Assembly: GCA_026018925.1 (NCBI GenBank)
Contig: JAKSZU010000516.1
Coordinates: 1 to 64,000 of the forward strand
Origin: Tupaia tana
Lineage: Eukaryota > Chordata > Mammalia > Scandentia > Tupaiidae
Reading direction: 5' to 3'
Length of the DNA: 64,000 nt
Of the stretch, positions 12,001-27,200 are shown in pieces; position 1 is the stretch's first letter, and each line of letters starts with the position of its first letter. The translations under genes and the position numbers were made by a program. The notes under the pieces were generated by a model. It was not told where the DNA came from. It did not search any database and saw only the letters and a program-made list of their open reading frames with translations.

Positions 12001-15000
12001 CCGGGGACCCCCAGGCCAGAGCCCCCTCTTTCAGCCAGGTACATTTTTTTTCCTTTTTTTTTTTTCCTTCTCTGTCCTGTTATCCACATCTTTCAATTGT
12101 AAATTTCTCTCTTCTGATCAACACACAGATACGCCCTAAGTTCATCCACACCACACCCCCATCTTTCGACCCCTGGCCAGGATCACCGAGGGAGGACTGC
12201 CCCCAGTAGTTCCAGCCCCGCAACCCCAAGGCCAGAGCCCCCTCTTTCAGCCAGGTACATTATTTTTCCTTTTTTTTTTTCCTTCTCTGTCCTGTTATCC
12301 ACATCTTTCAATTGTAAATTTCTCTCTTCTGATCAACACACAGGAACGCCCTCAGTTCATCCACACTACACCCCCATCTTTCGACCCCTGGGCCAGGATC
12401 TCTGAGGGAGGACAGCCCCCAGTAGTTCCAGCCCCGGGACCCCCAGGCCAGAGCCCCCTCTTTCAGCCAGGTACATTTTTTTTCCTTTTTTTTTTTCCTT
12501 CTCTGTCCTGTTATCCACATCTTTCAATTGTAAATTTCTCTCTTCTGATCAACACACAGGAACGCCCTCAGTTCATCCACACCACACCCCCCATCTTTAG
12601 ACCCCTGGGCCAGGATCTCCGAGGGAGGACTGCCCCCAGTAGTTCTAGCCCCGGGACCCCCAGGCCAGAGCCCCCTCTTTCAGCCAGGTACATTTTTTTC
12701 CTTTTTTTTTTTTCCTTCTCTGTCCTGTTATCCACATCTTTCAATTGTAAATTTCTCTCTTCTGATCAACACACAGGAACGCCCTCAGTTCATCCACACC
12801 ACACCCCCATCTTTCGACCCCTGGGCCAGGATCTCCGAGGGAGGACTGCCCCCAGTAGTTCCAGCCCCGGGACCCCCAGGCCAGAGCCCCCTCTTTCAGC
12901 CAGGTACATTTTTTTTTCCTTTTTTTTTTTCCTTCTCTGTCCTGTTATCCACATCTTTCAATTGTAAATTTCTCTCTTCTGATCAACACACAGGAACGCC
13001 CTCAGTTCATCCACACCACACCCCCATCTTTCGACCCCTGGGCCAGGATCTCCGAGGGAGGACTGCCCCCAGTAGTTCCAGCCCCGGGACCCCCAGGCCA
13101 GAGCCCCCTCTTTCAGCCAGGTACATTTTTTTTCCTTTTTTTTTTTCCTTCTCTGTCCTGTTATCCACAACTTTCAATTGTAAATTTGTCTCTTCTGATC
13201 AACACACAGGAACGCCCTCAGTTCATCCACACCACACCCCCATCTTTCGACCCCTGGGCCAGGATCTCCGAGGGAGGACTGCCCCCAGTAGTTCCAGCCC
13301 TGGGACCCCCAGGCCAGAGCCCCCTCTTTCAGCCAGGTATATTTTTTTTCCTTTTTTTTTTTCCTTCTCTGTCCTGTTATCCACATCTTTCAATTGTAAA
13401 TTTCTCTCTTCTGATCAACACACAGGAACGCCCTCAGTTCATCCACACCACACCCCCATCTTTCGACCCCTGGGCCAGGATCTCCGAGGGAGGACTGCCC
13501 CCAGTAGTTCCAGCCCCGGGACCCCCAGGCCAGAGCCCCCTCTTTCAGCCAGGTACATTTTTTTTCCTTTTTTTTTTTCCTTCTCTGTCCTGTTATCCAC
13601 ATCTTTCAATTGTAAATTTCTCTCTTCTGTACAACACACAGGAACGCCCTCAGTTCATCCACACCACACCCCCATCTTTCGACCCCTGGGCCAGGATCTC
13701 CAAGGGAGGACTGCCCCCAGTAGTTCCAGCCCCGGGACCCCCAGGCCAGAGCCCCCTCTTTCAGCCAGGTACATTTTTTTTCCTTTTTTTTTTCCTTCTC
13801 TGTCCTGTTATCCACATCTTTCAATTGTAAATTTCTCTCTTCTGATCAACACACAGGAACGCCCTCAGTTCATCCACACCACACCCCCATCTTTCGACCC
13901 CTGGGCCAGGATCTCCGAGGGAGGACTGCCCCCAGTAGTTCCAGCCCCGGGAACCCCAGGTCAGAGCCCCCTCTTTCAGCCAGGTACATTTTTTTTCCTT
14001 TTTTTTTTCCGTCTCTGTCCTGTTATCCACATCTTTCAATTGTAAATTTCTCTCTTCTGATCAACACACAGGAACGCCCTCAGTTCATCCACACCACACC
14101 CCCATCTTTCGACCCCTGGGCCAGGATCTCCGAGGGAGGACTGCCCCCAGTATGTCCAGCCCCGGGATCCCCAGGCCAGAGCCCCCACTTTCAGACAGGT
14201 ACATTTTTTTTCCTTTTTTTTTTTTCCTTCTCTGTCCTGTTATCCACATCTTTCAATTGTAAATTTCTCTCTTCTGATCAACACACAGGAACGCCCTCAG
14301 TTCATCCACACCACACCCACATCTTTCGACCCCTGGCCCAGGATCTCCGAGGGAGGACTGCCCCCAGGAGTTCCAGCCCGGGGACCCCCAGGCCAGAGCC
14401 CCCTCTTTCAGCCAGGTACATTTTTTTTCCTTTTTTTTTTTCCTTCTCTGTCCTGTTATCCACATCTTTCAATTGTAAATTTCTCTCTTCTGATCAACAC
14501 ACAGATACGCCCTAAGTTCATCCACACCACACCCCCATCTTTCGACCCCTGGCCAGGATCACCGAGGGAGGACTGCCCCCAGTAGTTCCAGCCCCGCAAC
14601 CCCAAGGCCAGAGCCCCCTCTTTCAGCCAGGTACATTATTTTTCCTTTTTTTTTTTCCTTCTCTGTCCTGTTATCCACATCTTTCAATTGTAAATTTCTC
14701 TCTTCTGATCAACACACAGGAACGCCCTCAGTTCATCCACACTACACCCCCATCTTTCGACCCCTGGGCCAGGATCTCTGAGGGAGGACAGCCCCCAGTA
14801 GTTCCAGCCCCGGGACCCCCAGGCCAGAGCCCCCTCTTTCAGCCAGGTACATTTTTTTTCCTTTTTTTTTTTCCTTCTCTGTCCTGTTATCCACATCTTT
14901 CAATTGTAAATTTCTCTCTTCTGATCAACACACAGGAACGCCCTCAGTTCATCCACACCACACCCCCATCTTTAGACCCCTGGGCCAGGATCTCCGAGGG

Positions 15001-16631
15001 AGGACTGCCCCCAGTAGTTCTAGCCCCGGGACCCCCAGGCCAGAGCCCCCTCTTTCAGCCAGGTACATTTTTTTCCTTTTTTTTTTTTCCTTCTCTGTCC
15101 TGTTATCCACATCTTTCAATTGTAAATTTCTCTCTTCTGATCAACACACAGGAACGCCCTCAGTTCATCCACACCACACCCCCATCTTTCGACCCCTGGG
15201 CCAGGATCTCCGAGGGAGGACTGCCCCCAGTAGTTCCAGCCCCGGGACCCCCAGGCCAGAGCCCCCTCTTTCAGCCAGGTACATTTTTTTTCCTTTTTTT
15301 TTTTCCTTCTCTGTCCTGTTATCCACATCTTTCAATTGTAAATTTCTCTCTTCTGATCAACACACAGGAACGCCCTCAGTTCATCCACACCACACCCCCA
15401 TCTTTCGACCCCTGGGCCAGGATCTCCGAGGGAGGACTGCCCCCAGTAGTTCCAGCCCCGGGACCCCCAGGCCAGAGCCCCCTCTTTCAGCCAGGTACAT
15501 TTTTTTTCCTTTTTTTTTTTCCTTCTCTGTCCTGTTATCCACAACTTTCAATTGTAAATTTGTCTCTTCTGATCAACACACAGGAACGCCCTCAGTTCAT
15601 CCACACCACACCCCCATCTTTCGACCCCTGGGCCAGGATCTCCGAGGGAGGACTGCCCCCAGTAGTTCCAGCCCTGGGACCCCCAGGCCAGAGCCCCCTC
15701 TTTCAGCCAGGTATATTTTTTTTCCTTTTTTTTTTTCCTTCTCTGTCCTGTTATCCACATCTTTCAATTGTAAATTTCTCTCTTCTGATCAACACACAGG
15801 AACGCCCTCAGTTCATCCACACCACACCCCCATCTTTCGACCCCTGGGCCAGGATCTCCGAGGGAGGACTGCCCCCAGTAGTTCCAGCCCCGGGACCCCC
15901 AGGCCAGAGCCCCCTCTTTCAGCCAGGTACATTTTTTTTCCTTTTTTTTTTTCCTTCTCTGTCCTGTTATCCACATCTTTCAATTGTAAATTTCTCTCTT
16001 CTGTACAACACACAGGAACGCCCTCAGTTCATCCACACCACACCCCCATCTTTCGACCCCTGGGCCAGGATCTCCAAGGGAGGACTGCCCCCAGTAGTTC
16101 CAGCCCCGGGACCCCCAGGCCAGAGCCCCCTCTTTCAGCCAGGTACATTTTTTTTCCTTTTTTTTTTCCTTCTCTGTCCTGTTATCCACATCTTTCAATT
16201 GTAAATTTCTCTCTTCTGATCAACACACAGGAACGCCCTCAGTTCATCCACACCACACCCCCATCTTTCGACCCCTGGGCCAGGATCTCCGAGGGAGGAC
16301 TGCCCCCAGTAGTTCCAGCCCCGGGAACCCCAGGTCAGAGCCCCCTCTTTCAGCCAGGTACATTTTTTTTCCTTTTTTTTTTCCGTCTCTGTCCTGTTAT
16401 CCACATCTTTCAATTGTAAATTTCTCTCTTCTGATCAACACACAGGAACGCCCTCAGTTCATCCACACCACACCCCCATCTTTCGACCCCTGGGCCAGGA
16501 TCTCCGAGGGAGGACTGCCCCCAGTAGTTCCAGCCCCGGGACCCCCAGGCCAGAGCCCCCTCTTTTAGCCAGGTACATTTTTTTTCCTTTTTTTTTTCCT
16601 TCTCTGTCCTGTCATCCACATCTTTCAGTTG
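9080..16631 (+). repeat. Higher-order repeat in array A: three successive 2.4-2.6-kb blocks
   Basis: Three consecutive blocks of 11-12 monomers share the same ordered series of variants. Examples are AATTTGTCTC with GTATATT (near 10592, 13184, 15558), CTTCTGTACAAC (near 11034, 13626, 16000) and TTTTTCCGTCTC (near 11415, 14007, 16381). The offsets are 2592 and 2374 bp. The 11-monomer step arises because one unit with GTCATCCACATCTTTCAG, present at both ends of the region, is absent from the middle block. Block boundaries are approximate. The near-identity points to recent block amplification. Confidence 0.85.
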
Positions 16632-17339
16632 TAAATTTCTCTCTTCTGATCAACACACAGGAACGCCCTCAGTTCATCCACACCACACCCCCATCTTTCG
16701 ACCCCTGGGCCAGGATCTCCGAGGGAGGACTGCCCCCAGTAGTTCCAGCCCCAGGACCCCCAGGCCAGAGCCCCCTCTTTCAGAAAGGTACATTTTTTTT
16801 CCTTTTTTTTTTCCTTCTCTGTCCTGTTATCCACATCTTTCAATTGTAAATTTCTCTCTTCTGATCAACACACAGGAACGCCCTCAGTTCATCCACACCA
16901 CACCACCATCTTTCGACCCCTGGGCCAGGATCTCCGAGGGAGGACTGCCCCCAGTAGTTCCAGCCCCGCGACCCCCAGGCCAGAGCCCCTCTTTCAGCCA
17001 GGTACATTATTTTTCCTTTTTTTTTTTCCTTCTCTGTCCTGTTTTCCACATCTTTCAATTGTAAATTTCTCTCTTCTGATCAACACACAGGAACGCCCTC
17101 AGTTCATCCACACCACACCCCCATCTTTCGACCCCTGGGCCAGGATCTCCGAGGGAGGACTGCCCCCAGTAGTTCCAGCCCCGGGACCCCCAGGCCAGAG
17201 CCCCCTCTTTCAGCCAGGTACATTTTTTTTCCTTTTTTTTTTTCCTTCTCTGTCCTGTTATCCACATCTTTCAATTGTAAATTTCTCTCTTCTGATCAAC
17301 ACACAGGAACGCCCTCAGTTCATCCACACCACACCCCCA

Positions 17340-20300
17340 TCTTTTGACCCCTGGGCCAGGATCTCCGAGGGAGGACTGCCCCCAGTATGTTCAGCCCCGG
17401 GATCCCCAGGCCAGAGCCCACTCTTTCAGACAGGTACATTTTTTTTCCTTTTTTTTTTTTCCTTCTCTGTCCTGTTATCCACATCTTTCAATTGTAAATT
17501 TCTCTCTTCTGATCAACACACAGGAACGCCCTAAGTTCATCCACACCACACCCCCATCTTTCGACCCCTGGGCCAGGATCTCCGAGGGAGGACTGCCCCC
17601 AGGAGTTCCAGCCCGGGGACCCCCAGGCCAGAGCCCCCTCTTTCAGCCAGGTACATTTTTTTTCCTTTTTTTTTTTCCTTCTCTGTCCTGTTATCCACAT
17701 CTTTCAATTGTAAATTTCTCTCTTCTGATCAACACACAGATACGCCCCCAGTTCATCCACACCACACCCCCATCTTTCGACCCCTGGGCCAGGATCTCCG
17801 AGGGAGGACTGCCCCCAGTAGTTCCAGCCCCGCGACCCCCAGGCCAGAGCCCCCTCTTTAAGCCAGGTACATTATTTTTCCTTTTTTTTTTTCCTTCTCT
17901 GTCCTGTTATCCACATCTTTCAATTGTAAATTTCTCTCTTCTGATCAACACACAGGAACGCCCTCAGTTCATCCACACCACACCCCCATCTTTCGACCCC
18001 TGGGCCAGGATCTCTGAGGGAGGACTGCCCCCAGTAGTTCCAGCCCCGGGACCCCCAGGCCAGAGCCCCCTCTTTCAGCCAGGTACATTTTTTTTCCTTT
18101 TTTTTTTTCCTTCTCTGTCCTGTTATCCACATCTTTCAATTGTAAATTTCTCTCTTCTGATCAACACACAGGAACGCCCTCAGTTCATCCACACCACACC
18201 CCCATCTTTCGACCCCTGGGCCAGGATCTCCGAGGGAGGACTGCCCCCAGTAGTTCCAGCCCCGGGACCCCCAGGCCAGAGCCCCCTCTTTCAGCCAGGT
18301 ACATTTTTTTTCCTTTTTTTTTTTCCTTCTCTGTCCTGTTATCCACATCTTTCAATTGTAAATTTCTCTCTTCTGATCAACACACAGGGACGCCCTCAGT
18401 TCATCCACACCACACCCCCATCTTTCGACCCCTGGGCCAGGATCTCCGAGGGAGGACTGCCCCCAGTAGTTCCAGCCCCGGGACCCCCAGGCCAGAGCCC
18501 CCTCTTTCAGCCAGGTACATTTTTTTTCCTTTTTTTTTTTCCTTCTCTGTCCTGTTATCCACATCTTTCAATTGTAAATTTCTCTCTTCTGATCAACACA
18601 CAGGAACGCCCTCAGTTCATCCACACCACACCCCCATCTTTCGAACCCTGGGCCAGGATCTCCGAGGGAGGACTGCCCCCAGTAGTTCCAGCCCCGCGAC
18701 CCCCAGGCCACAGCCCTCTCTTTCAGCCAGGTACATTATTTTTCCTTTTTTTTTTCCTTCTCTGTCCTGTTATCCACATCTTTCAATTGTAAATTTCTCT
18801 CTTCTGATCAACACACAGGAACGCCCTCAGTTCATCCACACCACACCCCCATCTTTCGACCCCTGGGCCAGGGTCTCCGAGGGAGGACTGCCCCCAGTAG
18901 TTCCAGCCCCGGGACCCCCAGGCCAGAGCCCCCTCTTTCAGCCAGGTACATTTTTTTTCCTTTTTTTTTTTCCTTCTCTGTCCTGTTATCCACATCTTTC
19001 AATTGTAAATTTCTCTCTTCTGATCAACACACAGGAACGCCCTCAGTTCATCCACACCACACCCCCATCTTTCGACCCCTGGGCCAGGATCTCCGAGGGA
19101 GGACTGCCCCCAGTAGTTCCAGCCCCGGGACCCCCAGGCCAGAGCCCCCTCTTTCAGCCAGGTACATTTTTTTTCCTTTTTTTTTTCCTTCTCTGTCCTG
19201 TTATCCACATCTTTCAATTGTAAATTTCTCTCTTCTTATCAACACACAGGAACGCCCTCAGTTCATCCACACCACACCCCCATCTTTCGACCCCTGGGCC
19301 AGGATCTCCGAGGGAGGACTGCCCCCAGTAGTTCCAGCCCCGGGACCCCCAGGCCAGAGCCCCCTCTTTCAGCCAGGTACATTTTTTTTGCTTTTTTTTT
19401 TTCCTTCTCTGTCCTGTTATCCACATCTTTCAATTGTAAATTTCTCTCTTCTGATCAACACACAGGAACGCCCTCAGTTCATCCACACCACACCCCCATC
19501 TTTCGACACCTGGGCCAGGATCTCCAAGGGAGGACTGCCCCCAGTAGTTCCAGCCCCGCGACCCCCAGGCCAGAGCCCCCTCTTTCAGCCAGGTACATTA
19601 TTTTTCCTTTTTTTTTTTCCTTCTCTGTCCTGTTATCCACATCTTTCAATTGTAAATTTCTCTCTTCTGATCAACACACAGGAACGCCCTCAGTTCATCC
19701 ACACCACACCCCCATCTTTCGACCCCTGGGCCAGGATCTCCAAGGGAGGACTGCCCCCAGTAGTTCCAGCCCCGGGACCCCCAGGCCAGAGCCCCCTCTT
19801 TCAGACAGGTACATTTTTTTTTCCTTTTTTTTTTTCCTTCTCTGTCCTGTTATCCACATCTTTCAATTGTAAATTTCTCTCTTCTGATCAACACACAGCA
19901 ACGCCCTCAGTTCATCCACACCACACCCCCATCTTTCGACCCCTGGGCCAGGATCTCCGAGGGAGGACTGCCCCCAGTAGTTCCAGCCCCGCGACCCCCA
20001 AGCCAGAGCCCCCTCTTTCAGCCAGGTACATTTTTTTTCCTTTTTTTTTTTCCTTCTCTGTCCTGTTATCCACATCTTTCAATTGTAAATTTCTCTCTTC
20101 AGATAAACACACAGGAACGCCCTCAGTTCATCCACACCACACACCCATCTTTCGAGCCCTGGGCCAGGATCTCCGAGGGAGGACTGCCCCCAGTAGTTCC
20201 AGCCCCGGGACCCCCAGGCCAGAGCCCCCTCTTTCAGCCAGGTACATTTTTTTTCCTTTTTTTTTTCCTTCTCTGTCCTGTTATCCACATCTTTCAATTG

Positions 20301-23300
20301 TAAATTTCTCTCTTCTGATCAACACACAGGAACGCCCTCAGTTCATCCACACCACACCCCCATCTTTCGACCCCTGGGCCAGGATCTCCGAGGGAGGACT
20401 GCCCCCAGTAGTTCCAGCCCCGGGACCCCCAGGCCAGAGCCCCCTCTTTCAGCCAGGTACATTTTTTTTCCTTTTTTTTTTTCCTTCTCTGTCCTGTTAT
20501 CCACATCTTTCAATTGTAAATTTCTCTCTTCTGATCAACACACAGGAACGCCCTCAGTTCATCCACACCACACCCCCATCTTTCGACCCCTGGGCCAGGA
20601 TCTCCGAGGGAGGACTGCCCGCAGTAGTTCCAGCCCCGGGAGCCCCAGGCCAGAGCCCCCTCTTTCAGCCAGGTACATTTTTTTTCCTTTTTTTTTTCCT
20701 TCTCTGTCCTTTTATCCACATCTTTCAATTGTAAATTTCTCTCTTCTGATCAACACACAGGAACGCCCTCAGTTCATCCACACCACACCCCCATCTTTCG
20801 ACCCCTGGGCCAGGATCTCCGAGGGAGGACTGCCCCCAGTAGTTCCAGCCCCGGGACCCCCAGGCCAGAGCCCCCTCTTTCAGCCAGGTACATTTTTTTT
20901 CCTTTTTTTTTTTTTCCTTCTCTGTCCTGTTATCCACATCTTTCAATTGTAAATTTCTCTCTTCTGATCAACACACAGGAACGCCCTCAGTTCATCCACA
21001 CCACACCCCCATCTTTCGACCCCTGGGCCAGGATCTCCGAGGGAGGACTGCCCCCAGTAGTTCCAGCCCCGGGACCCCCAGGCCAGAGCACCCTCTTTCA
21101 GCCAGGTACATTTTTTTTCCTTTTTTTTTTCCTTCTCTGTCCTGTTATCCACATCTTTCAATTGTAAATTTCTCTCTTCTGATCAACACACAGGTACGCC
21201 CTCAGTTCATCCACACCACACCCCCATCTTTCGACCCCTGGGCCAGGATCTCCGAGGGAGGACTGCCCCCAGTAGTTCCAGCCCCGGGACCCCCAGGCCA
21301 GAGCCCCCTCTTTCAGCCAGGTACATTTTTTTCCTTTTTTTTTTTCCTTCTCTGTCCTGTTATCCACATCTTTCAATTGTAAATTTCTCTCTTCTGATCA
21401 ACACACAGGAACGCCCTCAGTTCATCCACACCACACCCCCATCTTTTGACCCCTGGGCCAGGATCTCCGAGGGAGGACTGCCCCCAGTATGTCCAGCCCC
21501 GGGATCCCCAGGCCAGAGCCCCCTCTTTCAGACAGGTACATTTTTTTTCCTTTTTTTTTTTTTCCTTCTCTGTCCTGTTATCCACATCTTTCAATTGTAA
21601 ATTTCTCTCTTCTGATCAACACACAGGAACGCCCTCAGTTCATCCACACCACACCCCCAACTTTCGACCCCTGGCCAGGATCACCGAGGGAGGACTGCCC
21701 CCAGTAGTTCCAGCCCCGCGACCCCAAGGCCAGAGCCCCCTCTTTCAGCCAGGTACATTATTTTTCCTTTTTTTTTTTCCTTCTCTGTCCTGTTATCCAC
21801 ATCTTTCAATTGTAAATTTCTCTCTTCTGATCAACACACAGGAACGCCCTCAGTTCATCCACACCACACCCCCATTTTTCGACCCCTGGGCCAGGATCTC
21901 TGAGGGAGGACAGCCCCCAGTAGTTCCAGCCCCGGGACCCCCAGGCCAGAGCCCCCTCTTTCAGCCAGGTACATATTTTTTCCTTTTTTTTTTCCTTCTC
22001 TGTCCTGTTATCCACATCTTTCAATTGTAAATTTCTCTCTTCTGATCAACACACAGGAACGCCCTCAGTTCATCCACACCACACCCCCATCTTTCGACCC
22101 CTGGGCCAGGATCTCCGAGGGAGGACTGCCCCCAGTAGTTCCAGCCCCGGGACCCCCAGGCCAGAGCCCCCTCTTTCAGCCAGGTATATTTTTTTTCCTT
22201 TTTTTTTTCCTTCTCTGTCCTGTTATCCACATCTTTCAATTGTAAATTTCTCTCTTCTGATCAACACACAGGAACGCCCTCAGTTCATCCACACCACACC
22301 CCCATCTTTCGACCCCTGGGCCAGGATCTCCGAGGGAGGACTGCCCCCAGTAGTTCCAGCCCCGGGACCCCCAGGCCAGAGCCCCCTCTTTCAGCCAGGT
22401 ACATTTTTTTTCCTTTTTTTTTTTTCCTTCTCTGTCCTGTTATCCACATCATTCAATTGTAAATTTCTCTCTTCTGATCAACACACAGGAACGCCCTCAG
22501 TTCATCCACACCACACCCCCATCTTTTGACCCCTGGGCCAGGATCTCCGAGGGAGGACTGCCCCCAGTATGTTCAGCCCCGGGATCCCCAGGCCAGAGCC
22601 CACTCTTTCAGACAGGTACATTTTTTTTCCTTTTTTTTTTTTCCTTCTCTGTCCTGTTATCCACATCTTTCAATTGTAAATTTTTCTCTTCTGATCAACA
22701 CACAGGAACGCCCTAAGTTCATCCACACCACACCCCCATCTTTCGACCCCTGGGCCAGGATCTCCAAGGGAGGACTGCCCCCAGGAGTTCCAGCCCGGGG
22801 ACCCCCAGGCCAGAGCCCCCTCTTTCAGCCAGGTACATATTTTTTCCTTTTTTTTTTTCCTTCTCTGTCCTGTTATCCACATCTTTCAATTGTAAATTTC
22901 TCTCTTCTGATCAACACACAGATACGCCCTCAGTTCATCCACACCACACCCCCATCTTTCGACCCCTGGGCCAGGATCTCCGAGGGAGGACTGCCCCCAG
23001 TAGTTCCAGCCCCGCGACCCCCAGGCCAGAGCCCCCTCTTTAAGCCAGGTACATTATTTTTCCTTTTTTTTTTTCCTTCTCTGTCCTGTTATCCACATCT
23101 TTCAATTGTATATTTCTCTCTTCTGATCAACACACAGGAACGCCCTCAGTTCATCCACACCACACCCCCATCTTTCGACCCCTGGGCCAGGATCTCTGAG
23201 GGAGGACTGCCCCCAGTAGTTCCAGCCCCGGGACCCCCAGGCCAGAGCCCCCTCTTTCAGCCAGGTACATTTTTTTTCCTTTTTTTTTTTCCTTCTCTGT

Positions 23301-26300
23301 CCTGTTATCCACATCTTTCAATTGTAAATTTCTCTCTTCTGATCAACACACAGGAACGCCCTCAGTTCATCCACACCACACCCCCATCTTTCGACCCCTG
23401 GGCCAGGATCTCCGAGGGAGGACTGCCCCCAGTAGTTCCAGCCCCGCGACCCCAAGGCCAGAGCCCCCTCTTTCAGCCAGGTACATTTTTTTTCCTTTTT
23501 TTTTTTCCTTCTCTGTCCTGTTATCCACATCTTTCAATTGTAAATTTCTCTCTTCTGATCAACACACAGGGACGCCCTCAGTTCATCCACACTACACCCC
23601 CATCTTTCGACCCCTGGGCCAGGATCTCCGAGGGAGGACTGCCCCCAGTAGTTCCAGCCCCGGGACCCCCAGGCCAGAGCCCCCTCTTTCAGCCAGGTAC
23701 ATTTTTTTTCCTTTTTTTTTTTCCTTCTCTGTCCTGTTATCCACATCTTTCAATTGTAAATTTCTCTCTTCTGATCAACACACAGGAACGCCCTCAGTTC
23801 ATCCACACCACACCCCCATCTTTCGACCCCTGGGCCAGGATCTCCGAGGGAGGACTGCCCCCAGTAGTTCCAGCCCCGCGACCCCCAGGCCACAGCCCTC
23901 TCTTTCAGCCAGGTACATTATTTTTCCTTTTTTTTTTCCTTCTCTGTCCTGTTATCCACATCTTTCAATTGTAAATTTCTCTCTTCTGATCAACACACAG
24001 GAACGCCCTCAGTTCATCCACACCACACCCCCATCTTTCGACCCCTGGGCCAGGGTCTCCGAGGGAGGACTGCCCCCAGTAGTTCCAGCCCCGGGACCCC
24101 CAGGCCAGAGCCCCCTCTTTCAGCCAGGTACATTTTTTTTCCTTTTTTTTTTTCCTTCTCTGTCCTGTTATCCACATCTTTCAATTGTAAATTTCTCTCT
24201 TCTGATCAACACACAGGAACGCCCTCAGTTCATCCACACCACACCCCCATCTTTCGACCCCTGGGCCAGGATCTCTGAGGGAGGACTGCCCCCAGTAGTT
24301 CCAGCCCCGGGACCCCCAGGCCAGAGCCCCCTCTTTCAGCCAGGTACATTTTTTTTCCTTTTTTTTTTCCTTCTCTGTCCTGTTATCCACATCTTTCAAT
24401 TGTAAATTTCTCTCTTCTTATCAACACACAGGAACGCCCTCAGTTCATCCACACCACACCCCCATCTTTCGACCCCTGGGCCAGGATCTCCGAGGGAGGA
24501 CTGCCCCCAGTAGTTCCAGCCCCGGGACCCCCAGGCCAGAGCCCCCTCTTTCAGCCAGGTACATTTTTTTTGCTTTTTTTTTTTCCTTCTCTGTCCTGTT
24601 ATCCACATCTTTCAATTGTAAATTTCTCTCTTCTGATCAACACACAGGAACGCCCTCAGTTCATCCACACCACACCCCCATCTTTCGACACCTGGGCCAG
24701 GATCTCCAAGGGAGGACTGCCCCCAGTAGTTCCAGCCCCGGGACCCCCAGTCCAGAGCCCCCTCTTTCAGCCAGGTACATTATTTTTCCTTTTTTTTTTT
24801 CCTTCTCTGTCCTGTTATCCACATCTTTCAATTGTAAATTTCTCTCTTCTGATCAACACACAGGAACGCCCTCAGTTCATCCACACCACACCCCCATCTT
24901 TCGACCCCTGGGCCAGGATCTCCAAGGGAGGACTGCCCCCAGTAGTTCCAGCCCCGGGACCCCCAGGCCAGAGCCCCCTCTTTCAGACAGGTACATTTTT
25001 TTTTCCTTTTTTTTTTTCCTTCTCTGTCCTGTTATCCACATCTTTCAATTGTAAATTTCTCTCTTCTGATCAACACACAGGAACGCCCTCAGTTCATCCA
25101 CACCACACCCCCATCTTTCGACCCCTGGGCCAGGATCTCCGAGGGAGGACTGCCCCCAGTAGTTCCAGCCCCGCGACCCCCAAGCCAGAGCCCCCTCTTT
25201 CAGCCAGGTACATTTTTTTTCCTTTTTTTTTTTCCTTCTCTGTCCTGTTATCCACATCTTTCAATTGTAAATTTCTCTCTTCAGATAAACACACAGGAAC
25301 GCCCTCAGTTCATCCACACCACACACCCATCTTTCGACCCCTGGGCCAGGATCTCCGAGGGAGGACTGCCCCCAGTAGTTCCAGCCCCGGGACCCCCAGG
25401 CCAGAGCCCCCTCTTTCAGCCAGGTACATTTTTTTTCCTTTTTTTTTTCCTTCTCTGTCCTGTTATCCACATCTTTCAATTGTAAATTTCTCTCTTCTGA
25501 TCAACACACAGGAACGCCCTCAGTTCATCCACACCACACCCCCATCTTTCGACCCCTGGGCCAGGATCTCCGAGGGAGGACTGCCCCCAGTAGTTCCAGC
25601 CCCGGGACCCCCAGGCCAGAGCCCCCTCTTTCAGCCAGGTACATTTTTTTTCCTTTTTTTTTTTCCTTCTCTGTCCTGTTATCCACATCTTTCAATTGTA
25701 AATTTCTCTCTTCTGATCAACACACAGGAACGCCCTCAGTTCATCCACACCACACCCCCATCTTTCGACCCCTGGGCCAGGATCTCCGAGGGAGGACTGC
25801 CCGCAGTAGTTCCAGCCCCGGGAGCCCCAGGCCAGAGCCCCCTCTTTCAGCCAGGTACATTTTTTTTTCCTTTTTTTTTTCCTTCTCTGTCCTTTTATCC
25901 ACATCTTTCAATTGTAAATTTCTCTCTTCTGATCAACACACAGGAACGCCCTCAGTTCATCCACACCACACCCCCATCTTTCGACCCCTGGGCCAGGATC
26001 TCCGAGGGAGGACTGCCCCCAGTAGTTCCAGCCCCGGGACCCCCAGGCCAGAGCCCCCTCTTTCAGCCAGGTACATTTTTTTTCCTTTTTTTTTTTTCCT
26101 TCTCTGTCCTGTTATCCACATCTTTCAATTGTAAATTTCTCTCTTCTGATCAACACACAGGAACGCCCTCAGTTCATCCACACCACACCCCCATCTTTCG
26201 ACCCCTGGGCCAGGATCTCCGAGGGAGGACTGCCCCCAGTAGTTCCAGCCCCGGGACCCCCAGGCCAGAGCACCCTCTTTCAGCCAGGTACATTTTTTTT

Positions 26301-27200
26301 CCTTTTTTTTTTCCTTCTCTGTCCTGTTATCCACATTTTTCAATTGTAAATTTCTCTCTTCTGATCAACACACAGGTACGCCCTCAGTTCATCCACACCA
26401 CACCCCCATCTTTCGACCCCTGGGCCAGGATCTCCGAGGGAGGACTGCCCCCAGTAGTTCCAGCCCCGGGACCCCCAGGCCAGAGCCCCCTCTTTCAGCC
26501 AGGTACATTTTTTTCCTTTTTTTTTTTCCTTCTCTGTCCTGTTATCCACATCTTTCAATTGTAAATTTCTCTCTTCTGATCAACACACAGGAACGCCCTC
26601 AGTTCATCCACACCACACCCCCATCTTTTGACCCCTGGGCCAGGATCTCCGAGGGAGGACTGCCCCCAGTATGTCCAGCCCCGGGATCCCCAGGCCAGAG
26701 CCCCCTCTTTCAGACAGGTACATTTTTTTTCCTTTTTTTTTTTTTCCTTCTCTGTCCTGTTATCCACATCTTTCAATTGTAAATTTCTCTCTTCTGATCA
26801 ACACACAGGAACGCCCTCAGTTCATCCACACCACACCCCCAACTTTCGACCCCTGGCCAGGATCACCGAGGGAGGACTGCCCCCAGTAGTTCCAGCCCCG
26901 CAACCCCAAGGCCAGAGCCCCCTCTTTCAGCCAGGTACATTATTTTTCCTTTTTTTTTTTCCTTCTCTGTCCTGTTATCCACATCTTTCAATTGTAAATT
27001 TCTCTCTTCTGATCAACACACAGGAACGCCCTCAGTTCATCCACACCACACCCCCATTTTTCGACCCCTGGGCCAGGATCTCTGAGGGAGGACAGCCCCC
27101 AGTAGTTCCAGCCCCGGGACCCCCAGGCCAGAGCCCCCTCTTTCAGCCAGGTACATATTTTTTCCTTTTTTTTTCCTTCTCTGTCCTGTTATCCACATCT
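17340..27200 (+). repeat. Direct duplication of a ~5.18-kb block (24 monomers) in array A
   Basis: Roughly 17340-22020 matches roughly 22522-27200 at an offset of 5182 bp. Shared private variants include CAGTATGTTCAGCC (17383 and 22566), TTTGCTTTTT (near 19389 and 24571), CTTCAGATAAACAC (near 20098 and 25280) and CCCGCAGTAG with GGGAGCCCC (near 20619 and 25801). Part of this order recurs again about 2587 bp later, near 28.3-29.8 kb. A related series opens near 39018. Limits were judged by eye from these markers. Confidence 0.8.
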